From the NCBI RefSeq assembly GCF_900605005.1, contig NZ_LR027558.1, positions 2,213,705 to 2,269,494 of the forward strand: a DNA stretch of 55,790 nt, in the 5' to 3' direction. The DNA is from Acidipropionibacterium timonense (GTDB taxonomy: Bacteria; Actinomycetota; Actinomycetes; Propionibacteriales; Propionibacteriaceae). This document shows, piece after piece, positions 8,324 to 18,441 of the stretch. The first letter of the stretch is position 1, and each line of letters begins with the position of its first letter. The translations under genes and the position numbers were made by a program. The notes below the pieces were generated by a model that made no database searches, was not told the origin of the DNA, and saw nothing but the letters and a program-made list of their open reading frames with translations.

Positions 8324-10288
8324 TCAGCGGTGCTGCTGGCGGTCGGCCCACACGGTGGGATCGACCCGTTCACCGGTGAAGAAGGGGGTGTCGACGTCGA
8401 CGTGGCGGCGTGCCTGGACGTAGCGCAGATCCTTCATGACGTCGACGACGCGGAACAGCTCGTCGCCCTCGAGGGCGAGGATCCACTCGTAGTCGCCCAG
8501 GGCGAAGGAGGCCAGGGTCGAGGCCTTGACGTCGGGGCTCTTGGCCCCGGCCATGCCGTGCTCGCGCAGCATGGCGTTGCGCTCGGCGGGCTCGAGCAGG
8601 TACCAGTCCTTGGTGCGCACGAAGGGGTAGACGGCGGCCCACCGTCGGGGAGCGACGCCGGCGAAGCAGGACGGCAGGTGCTGCTTGTTGAACTCGGCCG
8701 GACGGTGAACGGCCAGCGACGACCACACCGGTTCGAGGTGCCGACCCAGGGCCGAGCCGCGCAGCCGGTGATAGGCCTCCTGGAGGGTCTCGGGGGCGTC
8801 GGCGGTCCACCAGACGAGCAGGTCGGCGTCAGCGCGCAGGCCGCCGAGGTCGTACCAGCCGCGGGTCAGGGCGCCACTGGCCGCGACCCAGTCCACCGAG
8901 TCGGTGACGATTCCGGCGCGGGCGGCGTCGTCGGCGGGCAGCGGGGCGGAGACCTTGAAGACGCTGTACAGGCCCCACAGGCTCGCCTGGTTGACCTCCT
9001 CGGGGACGACCGCATGGTCGCGAGGATCGGTCGGGTCGGTGTACGACCCCACGGCGTGGTCCGTGCCCGTCGGCGCGGCGGAGTCCGTGCCCAGGGAAGC
9101 GGCGGGGTCCTTCTGCTCGACGGGCTCGGTCGGGGCGGGCTGGGCGTCGGTCACGGGCATCTCCTGGGTCGTGGTGGGGTTCTGGGGTTCGGCTGCGGGC
9201 TCGACCACCGGGTCGGACCCGCACACGGCGGGCTTCATCGGCGAGCCGTCGCCGCGCTGGCAGCACCCGGCGGCGCACGGCGTCGGCCAGGAGCCCGGCA
9301 GCGACCCGTGGCCGCGGGCCACCTCGGCCCGGGCCCGCAGGAAGCCGACGAGGTCGCGCACGAGAGCCGGGTGGGTGCCGGCGGTCGCCGCCCGGGCCAT
9401 CGCCAGGCCGAGCTGGGAGGCGGTCCGCGCCGCGTCGTGGTCGAGGTCGTTGACGACCTCCATGTGGTCGGCGACGAATCCGATGGGGGCGACGACGACC
9501 GACCGGACCCCCTGGGCGGGCAGCAGGCGCAGGTGGTCCTCGATGTCGGGCTCGAGCCACGGGTCGGTGGGCCGTCCAGACCGGGAGCAGTAGGCGAGGT
9601 CCCAGGCCGGCATGTTGCCGAAGGTGCGTCGGACGATGTCGGCGATGTGCCGGGCCACCTGCTGGTGCTGGGTGACGTAGTCGGTCCCGGGGGTGCCCGG
9701 TCCCGAGGCATCCTGCATCGACTGGGGGATCGAGTGGGTGACGAAGACGACGCGGGTCGCCTCGAGCGGCGTCGGGGGGATGCGCCCGAAGGCGTCCATG
9801 ACGGCGTCGGCATTGGCCGTGGCGAACCCGGGGGCCTCGTGGAAGGGCGGCACCATGTCGATGACCAGATCGTCGATCCCCGCCTCGCGCAGGGCCTGGG
9901 CGGCGTCCTCACGGTACTGCCGACACCCCGAGTAGGAGGAGAAAGCCGTTGTCGGGAGCATGATCACACGCTGGGCACCGGAGCTGCGCAGCTGCCTGAG
10001 GGTGTCGGGCAGGAAGGGCGTGCCGTGCCGGTTGCCCAGGACCACCGGCAGCTGCGACCCGGCCGCGCGCAGCGCCGCCGCGAGGGCGTCGACGAAGCGG
10101 TCGGTCTCGGCATTGATCGGGCTGGCGCCACCGAGTCGGTGGTAGTGCTCGGCGACCTCCTGCAGCCGGTGCGGCGGGATGCGTCCGCCCGATACGTGCT
10201 CGAGGAACGGCACGACCTCCTCGCTGCTGCGGGGGCCCCCGAAGGAGACGACGAGAACGGCGTCGTAGGGGGCAAGCGGATCGGTCAT
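8324..10288 (-). CDS. hemHQ: Fused coproporphyrin ferrochelatase and coproheme decarboxylase (HemH-HemQ)
   Basis: A 654-residue fusion for the last two steps of coproporphyrin-dependent haem synthesis: iron insertion into coproporphyrin III, then decarboxylation of coproheme to haem b. Residues 1-360 are ferrochelatase, with H185 (VTHSIPQSM) and E277 ([11 protein letters not shown]) as the expected active-site pair. Cysteines C338, C342, C343 and C356 could hold a [2Fe-2S] cluster, as reported for other actinobacterial ferrochelatases. A Pro/Ala/Thr/Glu linker spans about 360-430. Residues 432-654 are HemQ/ChdC, with catalytic tyrosine Y554 ([10 protein letters not shown]) and proximal haem histidine H577 (REHG). 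The ATG overlaps the hemA stop (ATGA). I recall this fusion from propionibacteria; most actinobacteria keep separate genes. Confidence 0.96.
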   Translation of the reverse strand: MTDPLAPYDAVLVVSFGGPRSSEEVVPFLEHVSGGRIPPHRLQEVAEHYHRLGGASPINAETDRFVDALAAALRAAGSQLPVVLGNRHGTPFLPDTLRQLRSSGAQRVIMLPTTAFSSYSGCRQYREDAAQALREAGIDDLVIDMVPPFHEAPGFATANADAVMDAFGRIPPTPLEATRVVFVTHSIPQSMQDASGPGTPGTDYVTQHQQVARHIADIVRRTFGNMPAWDLAYCSRSGRPTDPWLEPDIEDHLRLLPAQGVRSVVVAPIGFVADHMEVVNDLDHDAARTASQLGLAMARAATAGTHPALVRDLVGFLRARAEVARGHGSLPGSWPTPCAAGCCQRGDGSPMKPAVCGSDPVVEPAAEPQNPTTTQEMPVTDAQPAPTEPVEQKDPAASLGTDSAAPTGTDHAVGSYTDPTDPRDHAVVPEEVNQASLWGLYSVFKVSAPLPADDAARAGIVTDSVDWVAASGALTRGWYDLGGLRADADLLVWWTADAPETLQEAYHRLRGSALGRHLEPVWSSLAVHRPAEFNKQHLPSCFAGVAPRRWAAVYPFVRTKDWYLLEPAERNAMLREHGMAGAKSPDVKASTLASFALGDYEWILALEGDELFRVVDVMKDLRYVQARRHVDVDTPFFTGERVDPTVWADRQQHR

Positions 10289-11598
10289 GCGCGCTCCTTG
10301 GAGGTGAGGTCGTCGACGGACAGTCCGGTGACGGGGCACTGGACGTTCTCGCGGTCGGCCAGGCCGGACAGGTCGATGATGGGATCGGGCAGGTCGACGT
10401 CGATTCCCAGGACGTCGGTGAGGGAGTTGAGCCAGCGGTCACCCAGACCCTGCTCGGAGGCCAGCCGGGCCCGCGCCGAGGGGATGTGGGCCATCGACGC
10501 GGCGAGCCGGCGCAGGGCCCTGGCGGCCTCCTCCACCGGGACGGTGCCGTCGGCGGGCAGCCGGGCGATCTCGGCCTCGACGAGGTCGGTGAGGACGTCG
10601 CGCAGGGCGACGACGGCCGGCGCCAGACGGCGTCGCTCCAGGTCGACGGCCAGCGACCGGACCCCCTCGGCGATGATGATCTCGGCGGCGTGCCGTTCGT
10701 CCTCGGTCGATTCGGGGACGGCCGCACTGATGTCGACCAGGTCGGTGACGAGGACACCCTCGGGGACGGGCTTGTCGACGTCACCGGAGACGGCCAGGTC
10801 GAGGACCCGCAGCGGCCGGCCGCCGCGTCGCGCGACGGCCGCGATGGCGGTAGCGCGATCGAGGGCCGGGGTGCCATGACCACGACAGGTGACGACGAGG
10901 TCGGCGCCGGCCAGGGCATCGATGAGGTCGGCGTCGGCCAGGGCCCCGACCCCGTGGCGGGCGGCGAAGCTCTCGGCGCGACCACGGGAGGAGGCGACGC
11001 GAATCGAGGCGACGCCGCGGGCCGCGAGCTGGGCGCACGTCGCGCCGGCGTAGGACCCGGTGCCCAGGACGACGACGTCGGCCCCGGCGAGCGTCACCTG
11101 CGCCCCGACGAGATCGAGGCCGACGGCGACGACGGTGCGCCCCTGACCGGACAGTCCGGTGTGCGTGGCGACGCGTCGGGAGGCCTTGAGGGCCTCCTCG
11201 ACGACGTGACCGATGAGGTAGCTGGCGGTCGACTCGCGGCGGGCCTCGGTGAGGGCACGCTTGAGCTGCCCCGCGATCTCGCGCTCCCCCGTGACCATCG
11301 ACTCCAGCCCACAGGCGACCCGGAAGAGCCGCCACACGGCGTCGTCGTCGTGGAAGAAGCCGCCCTCCCGGGCCAATGTCGTGGCACCGGCGGCGGCCAC
11401 GAGGGATCGCAGGGAGGTCTCGTCGAGGTCGGACTCGACGAGGATCGCCACCCGGTTGCACGTGGACAGGGTCATCGCGCCGTGCACGAGCGCGGAGTCG
11501 GTGAGGCTGAGCGCCAGCCCCGTCGTGTCGGCGGCGGCTGCGCTCACGACGGACAGTCCATGATCGGCGTGATCGACGGAGAGGACACTCAAACCCAC
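10285..11598 (-). CDS. hemA: Glutamyl-tRNA reductase
   Basis: Reduces glutamyl-tRNA(Glu) to glutamate-1-semialdehyde with NADPH, the first committed and usually regulated step of C5 tetrapyrrole synthesis. The 437-residue protein has the catalytic cysteine (C47) in LSTCNRV, the GERE-type loop ([12 protein letters not shown]) and an NADPH-binding Rossmann domain ([10 protein letters not shown]). The GTG at 11598 is chosen because TTCAAT (minus strand, 11605-11610) lies six bases upstream. The N terminus, [18 protein letters not shown], is unusual against the common SVLVVGISHRTAPV type. It is divergent from hemE across 72 bases, so the two arms probably share a control region. Confidence 0.95.
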   Translation of the reverse strand: MGLSVLSVDHADHGLSVVSAAAADTTGLALSLTDSALVHGAMTLSTCNRVAILVESDLDETSLRSLVAAAGATTLAREGGFFHDDDAVWRLFRVACGLESMVTGEREIAGQLKRALTEARRESTASYLIGHVVEEALKASRRVATHTGLSGQGRTVVAVGLDLVGAQVTLAGADVVVLGTGSYAGATCAQLAARGVASIRVASSRGRAESFAARHGVGALADADLIDALAGADLVVTCRGHGTPALDRATAIAAVARRGGRPLRVLDLAVSGDVDKPVPEGVLVTDLVDISAAVPESTEDERHAAEIIIAEGVRSLAVDLERRRLAPAVVALRDVLTDLVEAEIARLPADGTVPVEEAARALRRLAASMAHIPSARARLASEQGLGDRWLNSLTDVLGIDVDLPDPIIDLSGLADRENVQCPVTGLSVDDLTSKERA

Positions 11599-11670
11599 GG
11601 ACTCATTGAACCACGGGTACCCGGATGGCCCGCGGACGAGACGACGGCGCGTGCGGCAGAATCGGACCCG

Positions 11671-12714
11671 ATGACGAACACCCCAGCCCTGCTCGCGGCG
11701 ATGACCGGCGAGCGTCCGGACCACACCCCGATCTGGTTCATGCGCCAGGCCGGCCGTTCCCTGCCCGAGTACCGGCAGGCGCGGGAGGGCACCGACATGC
11801 TCACCTCGTGCCTCACCCCGGACCTGGCGGCCGAGCTCACCTGCCAGCCGGTCCGACGCCACGGCGTCGACGGCGCGGTGCTGTACTCGGACATCATGGT
11901 GCCGCTGGCCCTCGCCGGGGTCGGGGTGCACATCGAGCCGGGGGTGGGGCCGGTCCTCGACCATCCGATCACCAGCCGCGCCGACGTCGAGGCCCTGGTG
12001 CGCACCGCCCCGGGTGATGCCGAGCCGATCCGCAGGGCGGCCGAGCTGGCCGTGGCCGAACTGGGCGAGTCGACGCCGCTCCTCGGTTTCGCCGGGGCCC
12101 CGTTCACCATCGCCGCCTACCTCGTGGCCGGACGCCCCAGCCGGGACCATCTCGAGGCCCGCGCCCTCATGCACGCCGACCCGCGGGCCTGGGCGATGCT
12201 CATGGACTGGGTGGCCGACCTCGACGCCTCCTTCCTGGCCGCCCAGACGGCCGGCGGGGCACGCGCCGTGCAGCTCTTCGACTCCTGGGCCGGGTCGCTG
12301 TCGGCATCCGACTACCGCCGGTACGTCGCGCCGCACTCGGTGCGCGCACTGTCGGGGATCGACCGGTCGACGCCGGTGGTGCACTTCGCCGTCAACGCCT
12401 CGCACCTTCTGCCGGAGCTGGCGCTCGTCGCCGCGCAGTCCTCGCAGCACCCCGTGCTGGGGGTCGACCACCGGGTGAGCCTCGACGAGGCCGCCGCCAC
12501 CCTCCTGGTCGCCGACCTCGAGATGCCGCTGCAGGGCAACATCGACCCCGCCCTGCTCCTCGCCGGGTGGGAGCCGTTGGAGCAGGGGGCCCGGGCCGTC
12601 GTCGCCGCAGGGCGTCAGGCTCCGGGGCACGTCGTCAACCTCGGACACGGGGTGCCACCACAGACCGATCCGCGGGTCCTCACCCGTCTCGTCGAGCTGG
12701 TGCACTCGCTGTGA
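11671..12714 (+). CDS. hemE: Uroporphyrinogen III decarboxylase
   Basis: Decarboxylates the four acetate side chains of uroporphyrinogen III to give coproporphyrinogen III. The 347-residue product has the signature WFMRQAGRSLPEYR near residues 14-27 and the GFAGAPFTIAAYLV segment, both hallmarks of the family. The ATG at 11671 is the first start compatible with the family N terminus. A CAGAAT box eight bases upstream might be its -10. It opens the rightward haem operon; the next gene (hemY) overlaps its stop by GTGA. Confidence 0.96.
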   Translation: MTNTPALLAAMTGERPDHTPIWFMRQAGRSLPEYRQAREGTDMLTSCLTPDLAAELTCQPVRRHGVDGAVLYSDIMVPLALAGVGVHIEPGVGPVLDHPITSRADVEALVRTAPGDAEPIRRAAELAVAELGESTPLLGFAGAPFTIAAYLVAGRPSRDHLEARALMHADPRAWAMLMDWVADLDASFLAAQTAGGARAVQLFDSWAGSLSASDYRRYVAPHSVRALSGIDRSTPVVHFAVNASHLLPELALVAAQSSQHPVLGVDHRVSLDEAAATLLVADLEMPLQGNIDPALLLAGWEPLEQGARAVVAAGRQAPGHVVNLGHGVPPQTDPRVLTRLVELVHSL

Positions 12715-14162
12715 CCTCACCGCACGCCCTCACCGCGCCCACCTCGACCGAGGTGGTCGACGCCGTCGTCATCGGCGCCGGCATGTCCGGGCTCGTCGCC
12801 GCCTGGCAGCTCACCCGGGCCGGGCTGAGGCCCGTCGTCCTGGAGTCGCGTGGCTACACCGGCGGGCTGGTCGCCGGAGCCACCCTGGCCGGCGTCGCCT
12901 ACGACATCGGGGCCGAGGGCTGGGCGACACGCCTGCCCGACACCGACGCCCTGGCCGCCGAACTGCGGCTGGCGGTCGAGCATCCCCGGCCGCACCCGTC
13001 GTGGGTGTGGTTCGACGACGCCACCTTCGCCCTGCCGCACCGGGCGATCCTGGGAGTCCCCGCGGACCCGCGCGACGCCGACGTCGTCGCCGCGATCGGG
13101 GCTCCGGCCGCCGAGCGGGCCATGGCCCTGGACGCCGTCCCGCTGCCCGCCGAGCTGCCGGAGGACCTCGGGGGCCTCGTCGAGTCCAGGTTGGGGACGG
13201 CCGTCCTCTCACGTCTCGTGCGGCCCATCGCCGGCGGCATCCACGCGGCCGAGCCCCGCCTGTTGTCGGCCGACGTCGTCGCCCCCGGGCTGAGGCAGGC
13301 CGCCCAGCGCGCCGGCAGCCTGCACGGCGGGGTCGCCGATCTGCTGGCCCGACGCACCCAGGCGGCCGTCGTCGCCTCGGTCGAGGGAGGCATGTTCCGG
13401 ATGCCGCAGGCCCTGCACGAGGGGATCGTCGAGGCCGGCGGACGGGTGCTCACCCGCACCGGGGCACGGTCGCTGCGCCGGGTCGAGGGCCAGGGTGGCG
13501 AGGCAGGCTGGGTCGTCGAGGCGGCTGCGACGAGCCGCAACCCCGACCCGTCGCTGCCGCCGATCGCCGACGGCGCCCCGCTCACCCTGCGCACCCCGCG
13601 GGTCATCGTGGCCTGCTCGGCCGCCCCGGCACTGGACCTGCTGGCGGGGGTGGTCGACGTCACCGGTCCGCAGCTCACCCCCGGCGCCCCGATCGCCCAC
13701 GTCAACCTGGCGGTCCGGGCGCCCGAGCTCGACGTCGCCCCCCGGGGCGGCGGGATGCTCGTGGCCCAGGGGTCGACGAGGGTCGCCGCCAAGGCGTTGA
13801 CGCACCTGTCGGCCAAGTGGCCGAGCCTGGGTCGGGCCTGCCCTGCGGGGCTCCATCTGCTGCGGGTCTCCTACGGCCGGACCGGCGAGCAGGAGGCCGG
13901 GTTGAGTGTCGAGCAGGCGCTGGTGGACGCCTCGACCCTGCTCGGCATCGACTTGGCGGCTGGTCGGCTCGTGGACTCGGCGATCATCCACTGGACCGGG
14001 GCTCTGGCCCCGACGACCCCGCACACCCGGGCCTGGGTGGAGGACCTGCACGCCCGGCTGGCTCAGTTGCCGGGGATCCGGCTCACCGGGGCGTGGGCGT
14101 CGGGGTCGGGCATTGCTGCCCTCGTCCCGCACGCACGGAGTGCGGCGCGGGCAGTGTGCTGA
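12711..14162 (+). CDS. hemY: Coproporphyrinogen III oxidase, HemY/CgoX type
   Basis: An FAD flavoprotein oxidising coproporphyrinogen III to coproporphyrin III with oxygen (formerly called protoporphyrinogen oxidase). The assignment to the coproporphyrin route follows from the HemQ-containing neighbour. The 483 residues begin with a Rossmann FAD motif (VIGAGMSGLVAAWQL, about 20-34) and end with the typical C-terminal FAD-contact region (GVGVG-like GAWASGSGIAALV). The GTG start overlaps the hemE stop (GTGA). The last codons run into a 39-base tandem repeat at 14124, so the final residues (PHARSAARAVC) are encoded by repeat DNA. Confidence 0.93.
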   Translation: MTSPHALTAPTSTEVVDAVVIGAGMSGLVAAWQLTRAGLRPVVLESRGYTGGLVAGATLAGVAYDIGAEGWATRLPDTDALAAELRLAVEHPRPHPSWVWFDDATFALPHRAILGVPADPRDADVVAAIGAPAAERAMALDAVPLPAELPEDLGGLVESRLGTAVLSRLVRPIAGGIHAAEPRLLSADVVAPGLRQAAQRAGSLHGGVADLLARRTQAAVVASVEGGMFRMPQALHEGIVEAGGRVLTRTGARSLRRVEGQGGEAGWVVEAAATSRNPDPSLPPIADGAPLTLRTPRVIVACSAAPALDLLAGVVDVTGPQLTPGAPIAHVNLAVRAPELDVAPRGGGMLVAQGSTRVAAKALTHLSAKWPSLGRACPAGLHLLRVSYGRTGEQEAGLSVEQALVDASTLLGIDLAAGRLVDSAIIHWTGALAPTTPHTRAWVEDLHARLAQLPGIRLTGAWASGSGIAALVPHARSAARAVC

Positions 14163-14211
14163 GTCCCGCACGCACGGAGTGCGGCGCGGGCAATCTGCTG
14201 AGTCCCGCACG
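14124..14211. repeat. 39-base tandem repeat across the 3' end of hemY
   Basis: Two near-identical 39-base units begin at 14124 and 14163, and a partial third begins at 14202. Each full unit contains a small hairpin (ccgcac / gtgcgg) and ends gctga. The first unit overlaps the last codons and stop of hemY. The array separates hemY from hemC, which otherwise would be coupled like the rest of the operon. The hairpins could attenuate read-through or protect mRNA ends; that is inference. Confidence 0.85.
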
Positions 14212-14262
14212 ACTGCCCCCACGTCCTCCGGCCCCCCGGCGAGCACGTGGGATGATGACCCC

Positions 14263-15270
14263 ATGACCGTTCGTCTCGGAACCCGTGCCAGTACCCTCGC
14301 CACCACCCAGTCCGAGACGGTCGCGGCAGCGCTGCGTAAGGAGGGTCTCGGGGTCGAGCTGGTCCACATCACCACCCACGGTGACACCTCGACCGCCTCG
14401 CTCACCCAGCTGGGCGGCACCGGCGTCTTCGCCTCGGCGATCCGCTACGCCCTCATCGGCGGCCAGTGCGACGTCGCCGTCCACTCCTTCAAGGACCTTC
14501 CCACCGCCGCCCCGATGGGCCTGGTCGTCGCCGCCGTCCCGACCCGGCAGGACCCCCGTGACGCCCTCGTCGCCCGCGACGGCCTCACCCTCGACACCCT
14601 GCCGGAGGGGGCCAGCGTCGGCACCGGCTCGCCGCGACGTTTCGCCCAACTGCTGGCCACCCGACCCGATCTCCACATCGTCGACATCCGCGGCAACGTC
14701 GAGACCCGGCTGGGGCGCGTCAAGGGGTTCGGACGCTTGGCCGGGGACGGGGGTCGCGAGGACCTCGACGCCGTCGTCCTGGCGTGCGCCGGGCTGGAGC
14801 GCCTCGGCCACGGTGGCCTCGTCACAGACCGACTCGACCCCGACGTCGTCCTGCCCGCCCCGGCTCAGGGAGCCCTGGCCGTCGAGTGCCGCAATGCCGA
14901 TGGTCTGCACGGCCCGCTGGCCACGGCCCTGCGCGCCATCGACGACCGCGCCGCCCATCTGGAGGCCCTGGCCGAGCGCGCCGTCCTGGCCCGCCTCAAG
15001 GCCGGCTGTGCCGCCCCGGTCGGCTGCCTGGCCAGGTTCCAGCCCGGCGGCCCCGACCGACGGCGCAACCCGGACCGGCTGTCGCTGGCCGCCGCCGTCT
15101 GCTCCCTCGACGGCACCCGCTCGGTGCGCCAGGAGGCCGTCGTCGAGCTGCCGCCGCTCACCGAGCACCTCGCCGCGGCCTATGGCCTGGGCGACCGGAT
15201 CGCCGAGGATCTGCTGGCCGATGGCGCCGCCGAGATCGCCGATCTTTCGGCCTCCGCGAGTACCCGATGA
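14263..15270 (+). CDS. hemC: Hydroxymethylbilane synthase (porphobilinogen deaminase)
   Basis: Polymerises four porphobilinogen molecules to hydroxymethylbilane. The 335-residue protein starts MTVRLGTRASTLATTQ, the standard N terminus, and carries the dipyrromethane cofactor cysteine at C249 in LKAGCAAPVG. SVGTGSPRR and DIRGNVETRLGR, both substrate-binding signatures, lie mid-protein. A GATGAT box six bases before the ATG could be a leaderless promoter, giving this half of the operon an internal start after the tandem repeat. The stop overlaps hemD (ATGA). Confidence 0.96.
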   Translation: MTVRLGTRASTLATTQSETVAAALRKEGLGVELVHITTHGDTSTASLTQLGGTGVFASAIRYALIGGQCDVAVHSFKDLPTAAPMGLVVAAVPTRQDPRDALVARDGLTLDTLPEGASVGTGSPRRFAQLLATRPDLHIVDIRGNVETRLGRVKGFGRLAGDGGREDLDAVVLACAGLERLGHGGLVTDRLDPDVVLPAPAQGALAVECRNADGLHGPLATALRAIDDRAAHLEALAERAVLARLKAGCAAPVGCLARFQPGGPDRRRNPDRLSLAAAVCSLDGTRSVRQEAVVELPPLTEHLAAAYGLGDRIAEDLLADGAAEIADLSASASTR

Positions 15271-16064
15271 GCACGACGCCGTCGAAGCCGCCTGTCCTCG
15301 TCCCCCGGCAGGACCCACACGACCGTCTCGTCACCGCCCTCAAGCAGGACGGTTTCGGGGTCATCCACGCCGCGTTGACGACGACACGCGTCCTTCCCGG
15401 AGCCGAACTCCTCGCCGACCCCGCCGTCTGGCAGGTCGACTGGCTCGTCATCACCTCCGCGACGACGGTGCGCCTGCTGCCACCCGAGCCCTTGGCGGCG
15501 GCCCGGGCCGGCGGGATGCGGGTCGCCGCGGTCGGCCGGGCGACGGCGCGGGCGTTGGCCCGAGCCGGCGTCGAGGTCGACCTCGTCCCGGACGACCAGA
15601 GCGGGGCCGGGCTCGTCGACTCCTGGCCGGACACCGGGGCCTCCGTCCTGCTGCCGGCGTCGGCCCTGGCCGCCCCGACCGTGCCCGACGGTCTCGCGGC
15701 GAAGGGGTGCCGGGTCGAGCGCGTCGAGCTGTACACGACCGAGGCGGTCGACGAGGTCCCGCCAGTCGTCGCCCAGGCGTGGCCGTCCTTCGCAGCGGTC
15801 GTCGTCACCTCGTCCTCGGTCGCCCGCTCCCTGTGCTCGCTCGTCGCCGACTCCGACCTGGCCTGGACCCGGCAGCGTCCGGTAGCCATCGGTGGCCCGA
15901 CCGCGGACACCCTGGCCGGCCTCGGCCATCCAGCAGCAGCAGTCGCCGACTCCCCCACCCCCGAGGGCATCGTCGCGGCGACGAACCGTGCCCTGACCTC
16001 CGCAGCACCGAACTCCACAGCACCCTGTGATCACTCCGCCCCTCGTCAAGGAGACCTCCGATGA
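15267..16064 (+). CDS. hemD: Uroporphyrinogen-III synthase
   Basis: Cyclises hydroxymethylbilane with inversion of ring D. Sequence conservation in this family is low. The call rests on 265 residues with the two-domain HEM4 pattern ([13 protein letters not shown] in the first half, [13 protein letters not shown] and [15 protein letters not shown] in the second) and on its position between hemC and hemB. It overlaps both neighbours with ATGA junctions, strong evidence for co-translation. Confidence 0.92.
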   Translation: MSTTPSKPPVLVPRQDPHDRLVTALKQDGFGVIHAALTTTRVLPGAELLADPAVWQVDWLVITSATTVRLLPPEPLAAARAGGMRVAAVGRATARALARAGVEVDLVPDDQSGAGLVDSWPDTGASVLLPASALAAPTVPDGLAAKGCRVERVELYTTEAVDEVPPVVAQAWPSFAAVVVTSSSVARSLCSLVADSDLAWTRQRPVAIGGPTADTLAGLGHPAAAVADSPTPEGIVAATNRALTSAAPNSTAPCDHSAPRQGDLR

Positions 16065-17080
16065 CAGACCCCACCTCCATCCGTCCGCTCGCCGAGCACC
16101 AGCGTCCGATGGTCCGACCGCGCCGGCTGCGCACCACCCCGGCCCTGCGCCGGATGGTCGCCGAGACCCGCGTCGCCCCTGCCCAGCTCATCCTGCCGGC
16201 CTTCGTCGTCGAGGACCTCGACTCCCCCCGCGAGATCAGCACCCTGCCCGGCCAGTTCCAGCACACGACCGAGTCGATCAAGAGGCTCGCCGAGGAGGCG
16301 GCCGAGGCCGGGATCGGCGGCATCGACCTCTTCGGCGTCCCGAGCCGCAAGGACGAGATCGGGTCGGAGGCGTGGAACCCCGAGGGAATCCTCAATGCCG
16401 GCATCGCCGCGGTCCGCGACGCCGTCGGCGACGACCTCGTCGTGTGCGCCGACACCTGCCTCGACGAGTTCACCAGCCACGGCCACTGCGGGGCCCTCAC
16501 CGACGACGGCCGCGTCGACAACGACGCCACCTTGCCGCTGTACGCCGCGATGGCCGTCTCCCAGGCCCGGGCCGGGGCCCACATGGTCTCGCCCTCGGGG
16601 ATGATGGACGGGCAGGTCGCCGTCATCCGCGAGGCCCTCGACGCCGAGGGATTCACCGATGTGTCGATCCTGGCCTACTCGGCCAAGTACGCCTCGGCCT
16701 TCTTCGGGCCCTTCCGCGAAGCCGTCGCGTGCAGCCTGCACGGCGACCGCAAGGCCTACCAGCAGGACCCGGCCAACCGCCGCGAGGGGATGCGCGAGAC
16801 CCTGCTGGACCTGGCCGAGGGAGCCGACCTCGTCATGGTCAAGCCGGCCTCCCACTACCTCGACGTCCTGGCCGACGTCGCCGCCCAGGTCGACGTGCCG
16901 GTGGCCGCCTACCAGGTGTCCGGCGAGTACGCCATGCTCGAGGCCGCCGCGGCCCAGGGGTGGATCGACCGCCAGCGCTGCATCCTCGAGTCCCTCACCT
17001 CGATCGCCCGGGCCGGGGCCGACGTCATCCTCAGCTACTGGGCCGTCGAGGCCGCCGGGTGGCTGCGCGCCGACTACTGA
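16061..17080 (+). CDS. hemB: Porphobilinogen synthase (delta-aminolevulinate dehydratase)
   Basis: Condenses two 5-aminolevulinate molecules to porphobilinogen. The 339 residues carry both active-site lysines, K209 ([15 protein letters not shown]) and K261 ([12 protein letters not shown]). The metal site reads C133-x-D135...C143 ([14 protein letters not shown]), a mixed Cys-Asp-Cys version between the zinc (CCC) and magnesium (DAD) classes; I recall the same pattern in mycobacterial HemB. The ATG overlaps the hemD stop. Confidence 0.96.
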   Translation: MTDPTSIRPLAEHQRPMVRPRRLRTTPALRRMVAETRVAPAQLILPAFVVEDLDSPREISTLPGQFQHTTESIKRLAEEAAEAGIGGIDLFGVPSRKDEIGSEAWNPEGILNAGIAAVRDAVGDDLVVCADTCLDEFTSHGHCGALTDDGRVDNDATLPLYAAMAVSQARAGAHMVSPSGMMDGQVAVIREALDAEGFTDVSILAYSAKYASAFFGPFREAVACSLHGDRKAYQQDPANRREGMRETLLDLAEGADLVMVKPASHYLDVLADVAAQVDVPVAAYQVSGEYAMLEAAAAQGWIDRQRCILESLTSIARAGADVILSYWAVEAAGWLRADY

Positions 17081-17126
17081 GGCCGCACAGTCCCAGCGCC
17101 CACGCAACCACGAACGAAGGACAGTC

Positions 17127-18434
17127 ATGACCAGCAACGCCGATCTCTTCGAGCAGGCCAAGGACGTCATCCCCGGCGGCGTCGACTCCCCGGTACGCGC
17201 CTACGGGTCGGTGGGCGGCGTCCCCCGGTTCATCGAACGCGCCCGGGGGCCGTGGATCTGGGACGCCGAGGGCCGCCGGTACGTCGACCTCGTGTGCACC
17301 TGGGGCCCGGCCTTGCTCGGACATGCCCACCCGCAGGTGGTCGACGCCGTCAAGCGGGCCGCGGAGAAGGGGCTGAGCTTCGGCGCCCCGACGCAGACCG
17401 AGACCCTGCTGGCCCGGGAGATCCGCCGCCGGGTGCCCGGCGCCCAGAAGGTGCGGTTCGTCTCGACCGGTACCGAGGCCACGATGACCGCCGTACGACT
17501 GGCCCGCGGAGCGACCGGGCGCGACGTCGTCGTCAAGTTCGCGGGGCTCTACCACGGTCACTCCGACGCCCTGCTGGCCGCCGCCGGATCCGGGGTCGCC
17601 ACGGCCGGGCTGCCCGGGTCGGCCGGGGTGCCCGCCGCGTCGACCGCCGACACCCTCGTCCTGCCGTACAACGACGTCGAAGCCCTCGAGGAGGCCTTCG
17701 CCGCCCGGGGCGACGAGATCGCCGGGGTCATCGTCGAGTCGTGCCCGGCGAACATGGGCGTCGTCCCGCCGCTGCCCGGGTTCAACGCCGCGATCCGCCG
17801 GATCACCGCCGAGCACGGCGCCCTCATGATCATCGACGAGGTGCTCGCCGGGTTCCGCTGCGGCCCGTCCGGGTTCTGGGGGGTCCAGCAGGCCGCGGGC
17901 GAGACCTATCTGCCTGATCTCTTCACCTTCGGCAAGGTCGTCGGCGGCGGCATGCCGCTGGCGGCCCTCGGTGGCCGGGCCGAGGTCATGGACCTGCTCG
18001 CCCCCACCGGGCCCGTCTACCAGGCCGGGACACTGTCGGGCAATCCGCTGGCGACCGTGGCCGGGCTCACCACCCTGCAGCTGGCCGACGACGACCTCTA
18101 CCGGCGCCTCGACGAGCGCTCCGAGCAGTGGCGTGGCGCGATCCGTGAGGCCCTCGACGGGGCGGGCGTGCCCTACCGGATGCAGAACGCCGCCTCGTTG
18201 TTCAGCGTCTTCCTCGGCTGCGAACGGCCGGTGCGCGACTACGCCGATGCGCAGTCCCAGAGCGTCGCGGCCCACAAGGCCTTCTTCCACGCGATGCTGG
18301 ACGCCGGGGTCAATCTGCCACCGAGCTGCTTCGAGGCCTGGTTCCTCTCGGACGCCCACGACGACGAGGCCTTCGAGGTCTTCACCAGCGCCCTGCCCGC
18401 CGCCGCCCGGGCCGCGGCGGCCGTCGTCGGCTGA
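17127..18434 (+). CDS. hemL: Glutamate-1-semialdehyde 2,1-aminomutase
   Basis: A PLP enzyme converting glutamate-1-semialdehyde to 5-aminolevulinate; with HemA it makes the C5-pathway precursor. The 435-residue product has the usual N terminus ([19 protein letters not shown]), the cofactor-site motif DEVLAGFR and the Schiff-base lysine K270 in [17 protein letters not shown]. It is 46 bases downstream of hemB, with a Shine-Dalgarno-like gaagga before the ATG. HemA and HemL are at opposite ends of the cluster. Confidence 0.96.
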   Translation: MTSNADLFEQAKDVIPGGVDSPVRAYGSVGGVPRFIERARGPWIWDAEGRRYVDLVCTWGPALLGHAHPQVVDAVKRAAEKGLSFGAPTQTETLLAREIRRRVPGAQKVRFVSTGTEATMTAVRLARGATGRDVVVKFAGLYHGHSDALLAAAGSGVATAGLPGSAGVPAASTADTLVLPYNDVEALEEAFAARGDEIAGVIVESCPANMGVVPPLPGFNAAIRRITAEHGALMIIDEVLAGFRCGPSGFWGVQQAAGETYLPDLFTFGKVVGGGMPLAALGGRAEVMDLLAPTGPVYQAGTLSGNPLATVAGLTTLQLADDDLYRRLDERSEQWRGAIREALDGAGVPYRMQNAASLFSVFLGCERPVRDYADAQSQSVAAHKAFFHAMLDAGVNLPPSCFEAWFLSDAHDDEAFEVFTSALPAAARAAAAVVG

Positions 18435-18441
18435 GTCCTCC

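Noticed and set aside
12567-12710. An upstream extension of the hemY frame into hemE
   Set aside because: The FAD motif sits at the normal distance only from GTG 12711, which overlaps the hemE stop in the way seen for other pairs in this operon.
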